Assembly: GCF_016786355.1 (NCBI RefSeq)
Contig: NZ_JADWYX010000045.1
Span: 1-64,000 of the forward strand
DNA length: 64,000 nt
Source: Frankia sp. AgB1.9
GTDB taxonomy: Bacteria > Actinomycetota > Actinomycetes > Frankiales > Frankiaceae
Reading direction: 5' to 3'
Shown here in pieces: positions 35,818-44,796 of this stretch. Position 1 is the first letter of the stretch; the number at the start of each line of letters is the position of its first letter. Made by a program: the position numbers and the translations under genes. The notes under the pieces are model-generated. The model ran no database searches. It was not told where the DNA came from and was given only the letters and a program-made list of their open reading frames with translations.

Positions 35818-36171
35818 TCAGGTGCCGGGGACCCGGTCGAGGCCGTTGTCGAACGAGGTGACCCAGGCCGGCTCGAGCGCCAGCAGGCTCAGCCCGACGC
35901 CGGGGATCTCGACGTCCACGACATGGCGGAAGCCCGCGCGCTCGGCCGCCGCCACGGCCGCGAGGTCCGTCGCGGCCGGGGCGAAGACCACCCGGCGGCA
36001 GCGTGGGTCCGCGTCGAGGGCGTCCCGTCCGGCCGCGGCGAGCACGGCGGCCAGTTCGCCCTCGGGCAGCACGCCGATGAGCCGTACCTCGACGTCGTGG
36101 GAGTGCGCGGGGTAGGCGGCGCGAAGTCGTCCCACGGCGCAGCGCTCCAGGCGCGTCGACGGCGCGGGCAC
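35818..36171 (-). CDS. Small GNAT-like protein (C-terminal acetyltransferase half)
   Basis: 117 residues. The pattern DPRCRRVVFAPAATD, then a helix, then ERAGFRHVVDVEIPG resembles the last strands of a GNAT acetyltransferase. The N-terminal acceptor and acetyl-CoA P-loop (Q/RxxGxG/A) half is absent, so it is truncated or a divergent single-domain relative. It begins at GTG 36171, 3 nt after the CoA-ligase stop, and ends the dioxygenase operon. Activity is doubtful. It could be a remnant or an accessory subunit. Confidence 0.55.
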   Translation of the reverse strand: MPAPSTRLERCAVGRLRAAYPAHSHDVEVRLIGVLPEGELAAVLAAAGRDALDADPRCRRVVFAPAATDLAAVAAAERAGFRHVVDVEIPGVGLSLLALEPAWVTSFDNGLDRVPGT

Positions 36172-36174
36172 CGG

Positions 36175-37764
36175 TCAGGTGCCTTCGGCGAGGATGCGGC
36201 GCACGGCGACCTTGTCGAGCTTGCCGGTGGCGTTGCGGGGAACGGTCTCGACCACCATCAACTGGCGCGGCAGCTTGTAGCGGGCCAGCCTGGCGGCGGC
36301 GTGCTCGCGCACCGCATCGAGGCTGACCGCCGCGTTCGCGCTGACGGCGACCACCGCGACCACGGTCTCGCCCCACTGGGCGTCCACGGCACCGACGATG
36401 GCGACATCGGCCAGTCCCGGCATATCCGCCAGGGCGCGTTCGACCTCGGCCGGGTACACGTTCTCGCCACCACTGATGATCATGTCTTTGAGCCGGTCGA
36501 CGATGAACAGATAGCCGTCGTCGTCCAGATAGCCGATGTCCCCGGAATGGAACCAGCCCTCGTCGTCGAAGGCGGCGGCGGTGGCCTCGGGATTCTCCCA
36601 GTAGCCGGGGGTGACGTTCGGCCCGCGCACCACGATCTCGCCCGCCGTCCCCGGCGCGATCGGCGTGTTCGTCGCCGGTTCCACGACCCGGACCTCGGTG
36701 TGCGGCATGGCGATGCCGGCCGAGCCGAGCTTGTCCAGCGTGCGTTCGACGGGGAGATGGGTGGCGAACGGCGCGGTCTCGGTCAGTCCCCAGGCCTGCT
36801 GCAGCCAGATGCCGTGGTCGGCGTACTGCTCGACCAGTGATGGCGGGACGGGAGCGCCGGCGACGACGATCGCACGCAGCGCAGACAGGTCGGCGTCGAA
36901 GACGCCGGGGAGCCGGGCGAGGGCGGCCAGCATGGTGGGTACCGCGAAGAACGAGTTGACCCTGAAGGTGACGAGGTCGCGGAGGAAACCGCCCGGGTCG
37001 AAGGCGCGTCGCAGCACGACGGTGCCGCCGCGCACGAGCGTCCGGATGACGAAACTGTTGAGCGCGCCGACGTGGAAGATCGGCGCGGCCGCGTGGGTGA
37101 CGTCGCCGCGGCGGGTGTCGAGCTGGGTGTCGACGTTGATGGCGTTCCACCAGATGTTGCCGTGGGTGAGGACGACCCCTTTCGGCAGGCCAGTGGTGCC
37201 GGAGGTGAACATGATGACGGCCGGGTCGTCGAAGCGGCGGGCGGCGAGCTGCGCCGTGGGTAAGGCCCGCGCGAGCAGAACGCTCCAGGGCTCCCAGCCC
37301 TCGCTCTGCCCGGGCGTGGCCGGGACCTCGGGGTCGTCGTCGACGAGCAGGAACCGTTTCAGCGCCGTCCCGTCCCGCACGGCTTCCAGCACCGTCCGGT
37401 GGCCTTCCTCGCACACGATGGTCGCGGCGCCGCTGGAGCGCAGGACGCCATGCAGCTCCGGCTCGGCGAGCCGGAAGTTGATCGGAACGAAGATCGCTCC
37501 GAGGCGGTGCGCGGCGAGCATCGTGACGAGGAACGACGGGCTGTTCAGGCCGAGGTAGGCGACCCGGTCGCCGGTGCCGACCCCGCCGTCGGCGAGCACC
37601 GTGGCGAGCCGGGCGCACCGGTCGTCGAGGCCGGCGAAGGTGAGATCGCCGCCGGCGTACCGGATGGCGACCGAGTCCGGTTGGACCCGCGCGTTGCGGT
37701 GGACGGCCGCGGCCGGGCTGACGTCGACGTTCGCCCCGGAGTTAGCGGGGTGTCCGGCGCTCAT
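36175..37764 (-). CDS. Acyl/aryl-CoA synthetase (AMP-dependent ligase)
   Basis: 529 residues. Motifs FTSGTTGLPKG, WGLTETAP, SGDIGYLDDD and the terminal catalytic lysine in NATGKLDK define an ANL CoA ligase. It is embedded in the dioxygenase operon 15 bp after the dihydrodiol dehydrogenase gene. It probably activates an aromatic acid (for example a phenylpropanoid) or the side-chain acid released by the C-C hydrolase. The sequence does not decide which. Confidence 0.92.
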   Translation of the reverse strand: MSAGHPANSGANVDVSPAAAVHRNARVQPDSVAIRYAGGDLTFAGLDDRCARLATVLADGGVGTGDRVAYLGLNSPSFLVTMLAAHRLGAIFVPINFRLAEPELHGVLRSSGAATIVCEEGHRTVLEAVRDGTALKRFLLVDDDPEVPATPGQSEGWEPWSVLLARALPTAQLAARRFDDPAVIMFTSGTTGLPKGVVLTHGNIWWNAINVDTQLDTRRGDVTHAAAPIFHVGALNSFVIRTLVRGGTVVLRRAFDPGGFLRDLVTFRVNSFFAVPTMLAALARLPGVFDADLSALRAIVVAGAPVPPSLVEQYADHGIWLQQAWGLTETAPFATHLPVERTLDKLGSAGIAMPHTEVRVVEPATNTPIAPGTAGEIVVRGPNVTPGYWENPEATAAAFDDEGWFHSGDIGYLDDDGYLFIVDRLKDMIISGGENVYPAEVERALADMPGLADVAIVGAVDAQWGETVVAVVAVSANAAVSLDAVREHAAARLARYKLPRQLMVVETVPRNATGKLDKVAVRRILAEGT

Positions 37765-37779
37765 GGCGAAGGGTGCTCC

Positions 37780-38643
37780 TTAGAGGTGGTCGCCGCCGGC
37801 CGGCGTGGCAAAGCCGCGCACGCCGATGCCGCCATCGACGGAGATTGCCTGACCTGTCACGGGCCCGCTCTGTTCCCGCGACGCGAGAAGCACGTAGGCG
37901 CCGGTGAAATCGCGAGGGTCTGTGCTGGAATCGTGCAGCGGAAGCAGCGGAGGGGGATCGTCCGGGCGCTTCTTGGCGAACGAGGCCGCGATCGATCGTT
38001 CCCGCATGGACAACGACTCGGGTCCGCGCAGGTCGGTGTTCATACCACCGCAGGCGACGCCGTTGACCCGGACCTTGGGCGCGAGCTCGTAGGCGAGCTC
38101 GCGCATCAGCCCGAGACAGGCGTGTTTGCTGGCGGTGTAGATGGGTCCGCCGCCGTTGACGTAGAAGGAGGCGTTCGACAAGGTCATGATGATGCTGCCG
38201 CGGGTCTTGACCAGCTCTCGCCAGGCCGCCTCGGCGGCGAGGAGATAGCCCTTGACGTTGACCGCGAAGACCTCGTCGAACGTCGCGTCGAGTTCTTTGC
38301 CGGACAGCCGGGTGAGCTGGCGTTGGTAGTCCCAGATGCCGGCGTTGGGGACGAGCGTGTCGAGCTTGCCGAACTTCTCAACGGTCTCGCTGACTGCCTG
38401 GTGCAGCTGCTCGCTGTCGCGGGTGTCCGCTTGGACGGCGTGCGTCCGGGACGGGTCGGGTGAAGATGCGACGGCCGTGGCGAGCTGGTCCGCGTCGAGG
38501 CCGAGAATGGCGACCGACGCGCCTTCGGAGACGAAGCGGTGCGCGACGGCGCGGCCGATGCCGGAGCCGCCCCCGGTCACGAGCGCGACGTAGCCCTCCA
38601 ACCAGCCGGTCGACCGACCGCCGCCCGGGTCCAAAACGGTCAT
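37780..38643 (-). CDS. cis-Dihydrodiol dehydrogenase (BphB/HcaB-type SDR)
   Basis: 287 residues. It oxidises the cis-dihydrodiol made by the ring dioxygenase to a catechol with NAD. TGGGSGIG at 23-30, catalytic Ser156, Tyr169 and Lys173 (YTASK). Hallmarks of this subfamily are KFGKLDTLVPNAGIWDY, FYVNGGGPIYTA and the end GGIGVRGF. The ATG overlaps the stop of mhpC (ATGA). Matches 3-phenylpropionate or biphenyl dihydrodiol dehydrogenases. The neighbouring MhpB favours a phenylpropionate-type substrate. Confidence 0.93.
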   Translation of the reverse strand: MTVLDPGGGRSTGWLEGYVALVTGGGSGIGRAVAHRFVSEGASVAILGLDADQLATAVASSPDPSRTHAVQADTRDSEQLHQAVSETVEKFGKLDTLVPNAGIWDYQRQLTRLSGKELDATFDEVFAVNVKGYLLAAEAAWRELVKTRGSIIMTLSNASFYVNGGGPIYTASKHACLGLMRELAYELAPKVRVNGVACGGMNTDLRGPESLSMRERSIAASFAKKRPDDPPPLLPLHDSSTDPRDFTGAYVLLASREQSGPVTGQAISVDGGIGVRGFATPAGGDHL

Positions 38644-39497
38644 GTGAGCGCCCCCAGAAAGTCGGCCACGAGACGCTCGAACTCCTGTTGCCGTTCGAGC
38701 TGGACCCAGTGGCCGCAGTTTCCGAAGACGTGCAGCTGGACGTCGCTGATCTGCCTGAGCATGAGCTGGGCGCCGTCCAGGGTGATGGTGCGGTCGTCAC
38801 GGCCCCACAGCAGCAGGGTGGGCGCCTTGATCCGGTCGAGATCGCGCCACAGCGGGTCCATGCCGTGCCGTCTGGCGAACGAGGCGTTATAGCGGTGATA
38901 GAACGCGACGTGACTTTCGTCGAGCGACGCTTCGTACCGTGCCTGCACCACGTCGTCGCCGAACTGTCTGTGGTCGAAGACCATGGTTCGGATGAACGCC
39001 GCCATTTTCCGGGGTGACGGCCCACCGCCGTTGTAGTAGCGGAACATCTCCTTCTGCCCCTCGGTGGGCGTCGGTCCGAAGGGGAGCCAGCCACCGCCCG
39101 GGGCCATGAGGACGAGGCCGGCGACGCTGTCCGGCCGGGTCTGGGCCATCGCGATCGCCGCGGCGCCGCCGAGGCTGTTACCGAGCAGGTGGAACCGTTC
39201 CACACCGAGGGCGTCGAGCGCCTGGAACAGCGCGTCGACGGCGATCGTGGTGACGGAGCGGTCCTCCAGATCGGCCTCGGTCGGCCGGTAACTGCCGCCG
39301 AAACCCGGCTGGTCGGGCAGCAGGACCCGGAAACGCCGGGACAGCGCTGGGAGGTTCTGGTGGTAGTTGGCGACCCCGGAGGCGCCTGGCCCGCCGCCAT
39401 GCAACATCACCAGAACCGGGCCCTCGCCGGTTTCGGCGATGGAGATCTCCCCGAGGGACGTGGTCACCTGGTGCTGCTTCAACGAAACGTCAGTCAC
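38640..39497 (-). CDS. mhpC: Meta-cleavage product C-C bond hydrolase
   Basis: 285-residue alpha/beta hydrolase that cleaves the ring-fission product to 2-hydroxypenta-2,4-dienoate and a carboxylic acid. HGGGPGASG oxyanion segment (33-41), nucleophile Ser108 in GNSLGG, acid in WGRDD and histidine in GNCGHW near the C-terminus, all as in MhpC/BphD. It lies between the dioxygenase beta subunit (11-bp gap) and the diol dehydrogenase. Closest named role is MhpC, but BphD/HsaD-like specificity cannot be excluded. Confidence 0.92.
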   Translation of the reverse strand: MTDVSLKQHQVTTSLGEISIAETGEGPVLVMLHGGGPGASGVANYHQNLPALSRRFRVLLPDQPGFGGSYRPTEADLEDRSVTTIAVDALFQALDALGVERFHLLGNSLGGAAAIAMAQTRPDSVAGLVLMAPGGGWLPFGPTPTEGQKEMFRYYNGGGPSPRKMAAFIRTMVFDHRQFGDDVVQARYEASLDESHVAFYHRYNASFARRHGMDPLWRDLDRIKAPTLLLWGRDDRTITLDGAQLMLRQISDVQLHVFGNCGHWVQLERQQEFERLVADFLGALT

Positions 39498-39508
39498 GCC
39501 CAGATCCT

Positions 39509-40084
39509 CTAGAAGAAGGTCGAGATGTTCTTCGCCTGCAGAACGTTCTGGTCCAGCAGGATGGCGCGCCGGGCGACCCGCAGAGTTCCGTCGCGGCGGC
39601 GCAGAATGTCGGTGCGGCGACCGGCGAACACGTTCTCCTCGCGTTCCAGACGATTGCGGTAGACCAGGAACGCCGCGCGCACGACCAGGTCATCCGCGCA
39701 GAACTCGGGACGCTCGGCCGGGTTGACGTGGTGCGCGACGATGTTGGTCACGAGGTGCCGGGTGCGCGACGGCGGGTCTTCGGCCCAGGCCATCCCGGAG
39801 TCGAACCGGCGGATGCGCCAGGCGAGGCTCTCCTTGGTCTCGTCGTAGAACGCGGCCTCGCCGCGAGCCGCCACCGAGAGCGCCTGCTGGCGGCGCAACC
39901 GGTTCGTGCGGGTCGGCATCCAGTAATCCAGGTCGTCGTCGAGCAGATCCAGCCAGTCGGTGTAACGGCCCTCGTCGAGAAGCTCGGCTTCCTCGTAGTA
40001 GAACTGCGCTACCTCGAAATGAACGTCGCGGTCCGCGCGCCCTCCGGCGAGGATCACCGAGCTGCCTTCCGTGCTGGTGCTCAC
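39509..40084 (-). CDS. Aromatic-ring-hydroxylating dioxygenase, beta subunit
   Basis: 191 residues. A small structural subunit of NTF2-like fold that packs with the Rieske alpha subunit as alpha3-beta3. Characteristic segments are EAELLDEGRYTDWLDLL near the N-terminus and the C-terminal VARRAILLDQNVL. It lies between the ferredoxin gene (51-bp gap) and mhpC. HcaF-like by context. Confidence 0.93.
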   Translation of the reverse strand: MSTSTEGSSVILAGGRADRDVHFEVAQFYYEEAELLDEGRYTDWLDLLDDDLDYWMPTRTNRLRRQQALSVAARGEAAFYDETKESLAWRIRRFDSGMAWAEDPPSRTRHLVTNIVAHHVNPAERPEFCADDLVVRAAFLVYRNRLEREENVFAGRRTDILRRRDGTLRVARRAILLDQNVLQAKNISTFF

Positions 40085-40135
40085 GGTGTCCTTCCTCTCT
40101 CTCGCGCGGTGACGCGCGAGGCAGCGTGCGGAGAT

Positions 40136-40471
40136 CTAGGGCGCCTCGTTCGGGAACAGGTAGACTTCGCCGTCTCGGACCTCGACCCGGTGCGGACAGA
40201 CGCTCCTTGTCGCGGGTAGATCCTGGACCTCGCCATCCTTGAGGCAGAACCTGCTCGAATGCAAAGGGCATTCGACGAAACCGCCTTCGACCCAGCCGTC
40301 GGCGAGCGCCGCGTCCTCATGCGTGCAAGTGTTGTCGAGGGCCCATACCGTGCCGTCCTCGTCGCGCAGCAAGGCGATGTCGTCCGCCGTGCCGGTGATC
40401 TCCCTGTCGATGGCGATGCCTTCGCCTGTGGGAATGTCGTCGAGTGCGGCTACGCGGATGCCGTCGGTCAT
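40136..40471 (-). CDS. Rieske-type [2Fe-2S] ferredoxin of the ring dioxygenase
   Basis: 111 residues. Cluster ligands are Cys49, His51, Cys68 and His71. It passes electrons from a reductase to the alpha subunit. Small single-domain protein like HcaC/BphF. The ATG overlaps the alpha-subunit stop by 4 bp, so it is made together with it. No ferredoxin reductase gene is found in the operon or anywhere in this window. Confidence 0.94.
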   Translation of the reverse strand: MTDGIRVAALDDIPTGEGIAIDREITGTADDIALLRDEDGTVWALDNTCTHEDAALADGWVEGGFVECPLHSSRFCLKDGEVQDLPATRSVCPHRVEVRDGEVYLFPNEAP

Positions 40472-41826
40472 AGTGCCGATTCCTGTTCATGCCAGGCGGG
40501 AGTGTTCATCAGCTCGCGCCATTGTGTGTAGAAGCCTCGACCGGCCGCGTCGCTGTACAGCTCACTGGTTCGGCCCGGGTGTCTGCCGTCGTGGCGTTCC
40601 GACCCCAGACCCATCTGGTAGTTGATCGGGACCTGGTTCGTGATGAACCCGTGCGAGATTGCCTGCACCTCGCTCCAGTTCTCGCCGTCGTCCTGCTCGA
40701 AGATTCCACTGGGCCCGAACGTCCGAAGGTTGTACAAACGCTGCGCCTCACGAACGTCCGGTGGCATCGACCGGTCCACCAGCGTCCACGCCCAGACCTC
40801 CATCCGGTCCGGTCCCTTCGGATGCCAGACCCGAATGGAGCCGTTGACCGGAAGGTAGGAGAAGTTCGGGAAGACGGTGGCGTGACCGTTGGTCAGCGGT
40901 CCCTCGACCCGGGCGTCACCCAGCCGCTCGCGCAGCGCGGCGTAGTCCGTCCACTCGTGCACCGTCCGCGCGTCGAACCGGTTCTTCGGGTGTACGGGGA
41001 AACCGGCTCCGTGGCCGTTGTCGCCGACGTACTGCCGCCCGGTCCGGTGCACGATCTCGTCGCGGGGCCTGCGGCCCTCGGGTGACAAGAGCATGAGAGC
41101 CGAAGCGTGGCTCATGTTCACGTGGTACCAGTCGGTGGCGAACTGCTCGGCGGCGAGCTTCCAGTTGCCGTCGAGCACCCACTTGTGCACGCCGCCGACC
41201 ACGACGGTGCCGTCCGGGTCGTGGTCCAGCATCGCGTCCAGGTACCAGGCCATGTCACCCAGGTACTCCGCGAGCGGCGTCGGCTCCGGGTTCCAGGTTC
41301 CGAAGATCAGGCCGCGGTAGGTGGCGACGTGCGGGACCTCGACCAGGCCCCAGTCCTTGGTCCGGAAGGAGTCCGGGTAGCCGTCCCGATTCGGGACGCT
41401 GACCAGCGCGCCCTCGAGGTCATAGGCCCAGCCGTGGTAGGTGCAGGTGAAGTTCCGGGTGGCGCCGGCGTCGGCCCGGCACACGCGGGCGCCGCGGTGC
41501 CGGCACGAGTTGAGATACGCCCGGACGGTGCGGCCGCGGTCGAGCGTGACGATGACCGGGTCCTCGCCCATGTAGGTGGTGAAGAAGTCGCCCGGTTTGT
41601 GGAACTGGTCGGTGTGGGCCAGGAAGATCCAGCTCGGGGCGAACACTCGGCGCAGCTCCTGGCGGTAGAGCTGCTCGTCGGTGAAGATCGCCCGGTCCAG
41701 CAGACCGCCCTCGGCGTCGACGAGCCCCGAGACGTCGATGTTCCGGGTCAGCGCGGCGGGCCGGCGCAGAACCCCGCGGGGTGTGTCCGTGGCCCGTCCC
41801 ACGGCGGGTTCGACGGTGGAGGTCAT
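40468..41826 (-). CDS. Aromatic-ring-hydroxylating dioxygenase, alpha subunit
   Basis: 452 residues from the ATG at 41826. A GTG 12 codons upstream (41862) would sit almost on the operator and is less likely. Rieske ligands are Cys108, His110, Cys128 and His131. Mononuclear iron histidines are His235 and His240 in DWYHVNMSH. It adds dioxygen across a ring bond to give a cis-dihydrodiol. It leads the minus-strand operon alpha-ferredoxin-beta-mhpC-dehydrogenase-CoA ligase. HcaE/BphA1-like. Substrate inferred as phenylpropionate/cinnamate type from the pathway. Confidence 0.92.
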   Translation of the reverse strand: MTSTVEPAVGRATDTPRGVLRRPAALTRNIDVSGLVDAEGGLLDRAIFTDEQLYRQELRRVFAPSWIFLAHTDQFHKPGDFFTTYMGEDPVIVTLDRGRTVRAYLNSCRHRGARVCRADAGATRNFTCTYHGWAYDLEGALVSVPNRDGYPDSFRTKDWGLVEVPHVATYRGLIFGTWNPEPTPLAEYLGDMAWYLDAMLDHDPDGTVVVGGVHKWVLDGNWKLAAEQFATDWYHVNMSHASALMLLSPEGRRPRDEIVHRTGRQYVGDNGHGAGFPVHPKNRFDARTVHEWTDYAALRERLGDARVEGPLTNGHATVFPNFSYLPVNGSIRVWHPKGPDRMEVWAWTLVDRSMPPDVREAQRLYNLRTFGPSGIFEQDDGENWSEVQAISHGFITNQVPINYQMGLGSERHDGRHPGRTSELYSDAAGRGFYTQWRELMNTPAWHEQESAL

Positions 41827-41865
41827 GCCATGAGGGAAGCCGGCGGCGCCGCCGCGTGCCACCCG

Positions 41866-41886
41866 GTGTTCCGCACAACGGCACGT
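41866..41886. promoter_or_regulatory. GTGTTCC-N7-GGCACGT operator between divergent aromatic operons
   Basis: GTGTTCC (41866-41872), GCACAAC, GGCACGT (41880-41886) matches the palindrome found at 35.8 and 57.1 kb. It lies in the 79-bp gap between the dioxygenase alpha gene (41826) and the oxidoreductase gene (41906). I see no good -35/-10 next to it, unlike the other sites. Confidence 0.65.
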
Positions 41887-41905
41887 GGGTTAGGGCGCGA
41901 CCGGG

Positions 41906-42913
41906 ATGGCGCGCGACGGTGAGCGCATGCTCGCCGCAATCGCCGAATCCCAGAGCGGCACCGACCCGTTGTCGGGCCTGGTCGTCCGCGATGTTCCTAA
42001 GCCGAGGCCCCGAGCGGGGTGGTCGACGGTACGCGTCGTGGCGTCGTCGCTGAACATGCACGACCTGTGGACGCTGCGCGGCGTTGGTCACCCGCCGGAA
42101 CGCCTTCCGATCATCCTCGGCTGCGACGCGGCGGGCTACGACGAGGCCGGCAACGAGGTGATCATCCATCCGGTGATCGCGGACCCTGACGCCGGCCGCG
42201 GCGACGAGACGCTCGACCCGAACCGGGCGCTGCTGTCTGAACAGCACAACGGAGCGTTCGCCGAGTATCTCAGCGTCCCGGACCGCAACCTCGTGCCGAA
42301 GCCGCCGTGGCTGTCGTTCGAGCAGGCTGCCTGCCTGCCGGTCGCCTGGACCACCGCCTACCGGATGCTGTTCACCCAGGCCGGCATCACCGCCGGTGAC
42401 CGGGTGTTGGTCCAGGGCGCCGGCGGCGGTGTGGCCTCCGCGGCCATCAGCCTCGCGGCGGCCGCCGGCGCCGTTGTCTATGCCACCAGCCGCAGCGAGC
42501 AGAAGCAGGCCGAGGCCCTCACCTGGGGTGCCCGCGCGGCGCTGCCCACCGGGACGCGGCTGCCCGAGCGGGTCGACGTGGTGATCGAGACGGTCGGCGA
42601 GGCGACCTGGTCGCACTCGCTGCGGTCGCTGCGCCCCGGCGGCACGCTGGTGATCGCCGGAGCCACCAGCGGCACGAACCCGCCCGCCGACCTCGGCCGG
42701 ATCTTCTACCTGCAGCACCGCGTTCTGGGCTCCACCGGGGGCACCCGCGGCGAGCTCGTGGCGCTGCTGCGGATGATCGAGGCGACCGGCGTCCGTCCAG
42801 TCATCGACCGGGCGCTGCCGCTCGAGGAGATCCACAAGGGATTCCAGCTCATGATCGACGGTGGTCTGACCGGGAAGCTGGTCATCACCCTGCCCGACCA
42901 GAAGGAGGCGTGA
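41906..42913 (+). CDS. Medium-chain dehydrogenase/quinone-oxidoreductase-like protein
   Basis: 335 residues. GroES-like N-terminal domain and Rossmann domain with VQGAGGGVASAA. No structural-zinc cysteine cluster is visible, so it is nearer the quinone/enoyl reductase branch of the MDR family. An alternative ATG at 41927 gives a more usual N-terminus. It is coupled to mhpB (TGATG overlap). Role in side-chain reduction of a cinnamate-like substrate is a guess. Confidence 0.85.
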   Translation: MARDGERMLAAIAESQSGTDPLSGLVVRDVPKPRPRAGWSTVRVVASSLNMHDLWTLRGVGHPPERLPIILGCDAAGYDEAGNEVIIHPVIADPDAGRGDETLDPNRALLSEQHNGAFAEYLSVPDRNLVPKPPWLSFEQAACLPVAWTTAYRMLFTQAGITAGDRVLVQGAGGGVASAAISLAAAAGAVVYATSRSEQKQAEALTWGARAALPTGTRLPERVDVVIETVGEATWSHSLRSLRPGGTLVIAGATSGTNPPADLGRIFYLQHRVLGSTGGTRGELVALLRMIEATGVRPVIDRALPLEEIHKGFQLMIDGGLTGKLVITLPDQKEA

Positions 42914-43851
42914 TGTCCGCCGCGGCCGTTGGGCTGTCCCACTCGCCGCTCATCGGGAAGGTCGACCCCGGGCCGGACGTCCTGGCCCGCGTCGACGAAG
43001 CCGTGGACCGCGCCCGCGCCTTCGTGCGCCGATTCGACCCCGAGCTGGTCGTCCTGTACGCGCCGGATCACTACAACGGTTTCTTCTACAAGGAGATGCC
43101 ACCGTTCTGCCTCGCGACCGCCGCCCGCGCGATCGGCGACTTCGGCTCCGGCGAGGGCCAGCTGTCGGTCGACGCCAAGGCCGCCAGGTCGCTCGCCGAG
43201 GGTGTGCTCGACCGCGGGATCGACCTGACGATCTCGGCGCGGATGACCGTCGACCATGGTTTCGCTCAGCCGCTGGACGTCCTTTTCGGGGGCATCGACC
43301 GTGTCCCCGTGGTTCCGGTCTTCGTCAACGGGGTGGCCACCCCCCTCGGCCCCGTCCGCCGCATCCGCGCGTTGGGCACGGCGATCGGGGCGGCTGCCGG
43401 CGAGCTCGGCAAGCGGGTGCTGTTCGTCGGTTCGGGAGGCCTCTCGCACGACCCGCCGGTGCCGGTGCTCGACGGCGCCCCGCCGCGCGTGGCCGACGCG
43501 CTCATCGACGGGCTCCCGCCGACGCCGGAGCAGCGGGCCAGAGGCGAGCTGCGGGTCGTCCAGGCCGGACGGGACTATGCGGCGGGAACGTCCACGCGCG
43601 TCCCGATCAACCCGGTCTGGGACAACCACCTGCTCGACCTCGTCGAGCGCGGCGATCTCGCCGCCGTCGACTCCTGGACCGTCGGCTGGATGGCCGCCGA
43701 GGGCGGCGGCTCCGCCCACGAGGTCCGGACCTGGATCGCGGCGTTCGCCTCGCTCGCGGCGACCGGCACCTACGCGCTGGAGTCCCGGTTCTACGAGCCG
43801 ATTCCCGCCTGGATCGCCGGTTTCGCCGTCGCCACGGCGCAGCACTGCTGA
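42913..43851 (+). CDS. mhpB: 2,3-dihydroxyphenylpropionate 1,2-dioxygenase (class III extradiol)
   Basis: 312 residues of the LigB/class III extradiol family. It opens the catechol ring next to the diol with non-heme Fe(II). Conserved histidine segments GLSHSPL, APDHYNGFF, MTVDHGFAQP and GSGGLSHDPP match MhpB. It is unrelated to the class I extradiol enzymes of biphenyl pathways. AGGAGG lies 5 nt before the ATG at 42913, which overlaps the upstream stop. An immediately preceding GTG at 42910 is too close to the ribosome site. Confidence 0.93.
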   Translation: MSAAAVGLSHSPLIGKVDPGPDVLARVDEAVDRARAFVRRFDPELVVLYAPDHYNGFFYKEMPPFCLATAARAIGDFGSGEGQLSVDAKAARSLAEGVLDRGIDLTISARMTVDHGFAQPLDVLFGGIDRVPVVPVFVNGVATPLGPVRRIRALGTAIGAAAGELGKRVLFVGSGGLSHDPPVPVLDGAPPRVADALIDGLPPTPEQRARGELRVVQAGRDYAAGTSTRVPINPVWDNHLLDLVERGDLAAVDSWTVGWMAAEGGGSAHEVRTWIAAFASLAATGTYALESRFYEPIPAWIAGFAVATAQHC

Positions 43852-43902
43852 CGGCCCGGGCTCCTGGTACCGACCGCGCGCGCGGGCCGGACCGGCATCG
43901 AC

Positions 43903-44715
43903 TCAGCTGGCCGCACGAGCCGGTGCGCTCGCGGCCCGGTATGGGCCCTGCGCGGTGACGAGGGCGCGACCGGCCGCGTAGCAGACCCGGCGCAGGGCCG
44001 CGGCGTGCTGCTGCGGCTGGAAACGGCCGGTCGCTCCTGCTACCGACAGCGCGGCTACGGGCCGACCGGTGGGGCCGAACACAGGAGAGGCGACGCAGGT
44101 CAGCCCCGCGAGCGCCTCTTCGTGGTCGAAGGCGATGCCCTCCCGTTGCACGTCGCAAAGGTGGCGTTCGAGCAGGTCCCGGTCGGTGATGGTGTGGTCC
44201 GTCAAGCCGGTGAGCCCGTGGCGCGCCACGGCGTCGATCGCGGTGGCGTCGTAGGCGAGCAACGACTTGCCGACCGCCGTGCAGTGGGCCGGTACCCGGC
44301 CACCGATCCGCGACGGCGAGCGGACCGGGCGATGGCCGTACAGCTTGTTGATGTAGAGGACCTCGGTGCCGTGGAGCACCGCGAGGTGCACGGTCTCGTG
44401 GGTCAGCTCGTAGAGATCGGCGAGGAACGGCGTCAGGACGGTGCTCAGCCGCTCGTGTCGTGGATCGTCGGCCCGGCCGCCGAGCTCGAGCAGCGAGGGA
44501 CTCAGGCGGTAGTCGCTGCCGACGCGTTCGATGACGCCGTTGCGCCCTAAGACGGCGAGGAGGCGGAACGCGGTCGACTTGGTCAGGCCGGTGCGCCGCG
44601 CGAGCTCCGTGACTCCCACGCCAGCGGGAGACTCGCCTCCGAGCGCTGCCAGCAGGCTCATGGCCTTGTCCACGGCGGTACGGTCCGCGCCCTTCTGGGC
44701 GCTCGTTCCGGCCAT
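43903..44715 (-). CDS. IclR-family transcriptional regulator
   Basis: 270 residues from the ATG at 44715 (AGGAGG 6 nt upstream; the ATG at 44763 lacks one). N-terminal winged HTH (VTELARRTGLTKSTAFRLL) and C-terminal effector-binding domain (HLAVLHGTEVLYINKLYG, HCTAVGKSLLAY). IclR proteins such as MhpR activate phenylpropionate genes. This gene is convergent with mhpB and is the natural candidate for the GTGTTCC-N7-GGMACAC operators. Binding itself is inferred. Confidence 0.9.
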   Translation of the reverse strand: MAGTSAQKGADRTAVDKAMSLLAALGGESPAGVGVTELARRTGLTKSTAFRLLAVLGRNGVIERVGSDYRLSPSLLELGGRADDPRHERLSTVLTPFLADLYELTHETVHLAVLHGTEVLYINKLYGHRPVRSPSRIGGRVPAHCTAVGKSLLAYDATAIDAVARHGLTGLTDHTITDRDLLERHLCDVQREGIAFDHEEALAGLTCVASPVFGPTGRPVAALSVAGATGRFQPQQHAAALRRVCYAAGRALVTAQGPYRAASAPARAAS

Positions 44716-44796
44716 GACTGCCTCCTGCCTCGATCCGGGTACACCCGATTTCCGGTTGGCCACAATCGTTGACGACCGACCGGACGTCTGTCAAGG

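Noticed and set aside
35759-37618. 619-codon minus-strand frame across the CoA ligase region
   Set aside because: Shadow frame. The CoA ligase and GNAT-like genes occupy the same DNA in another frame with clear motifs.
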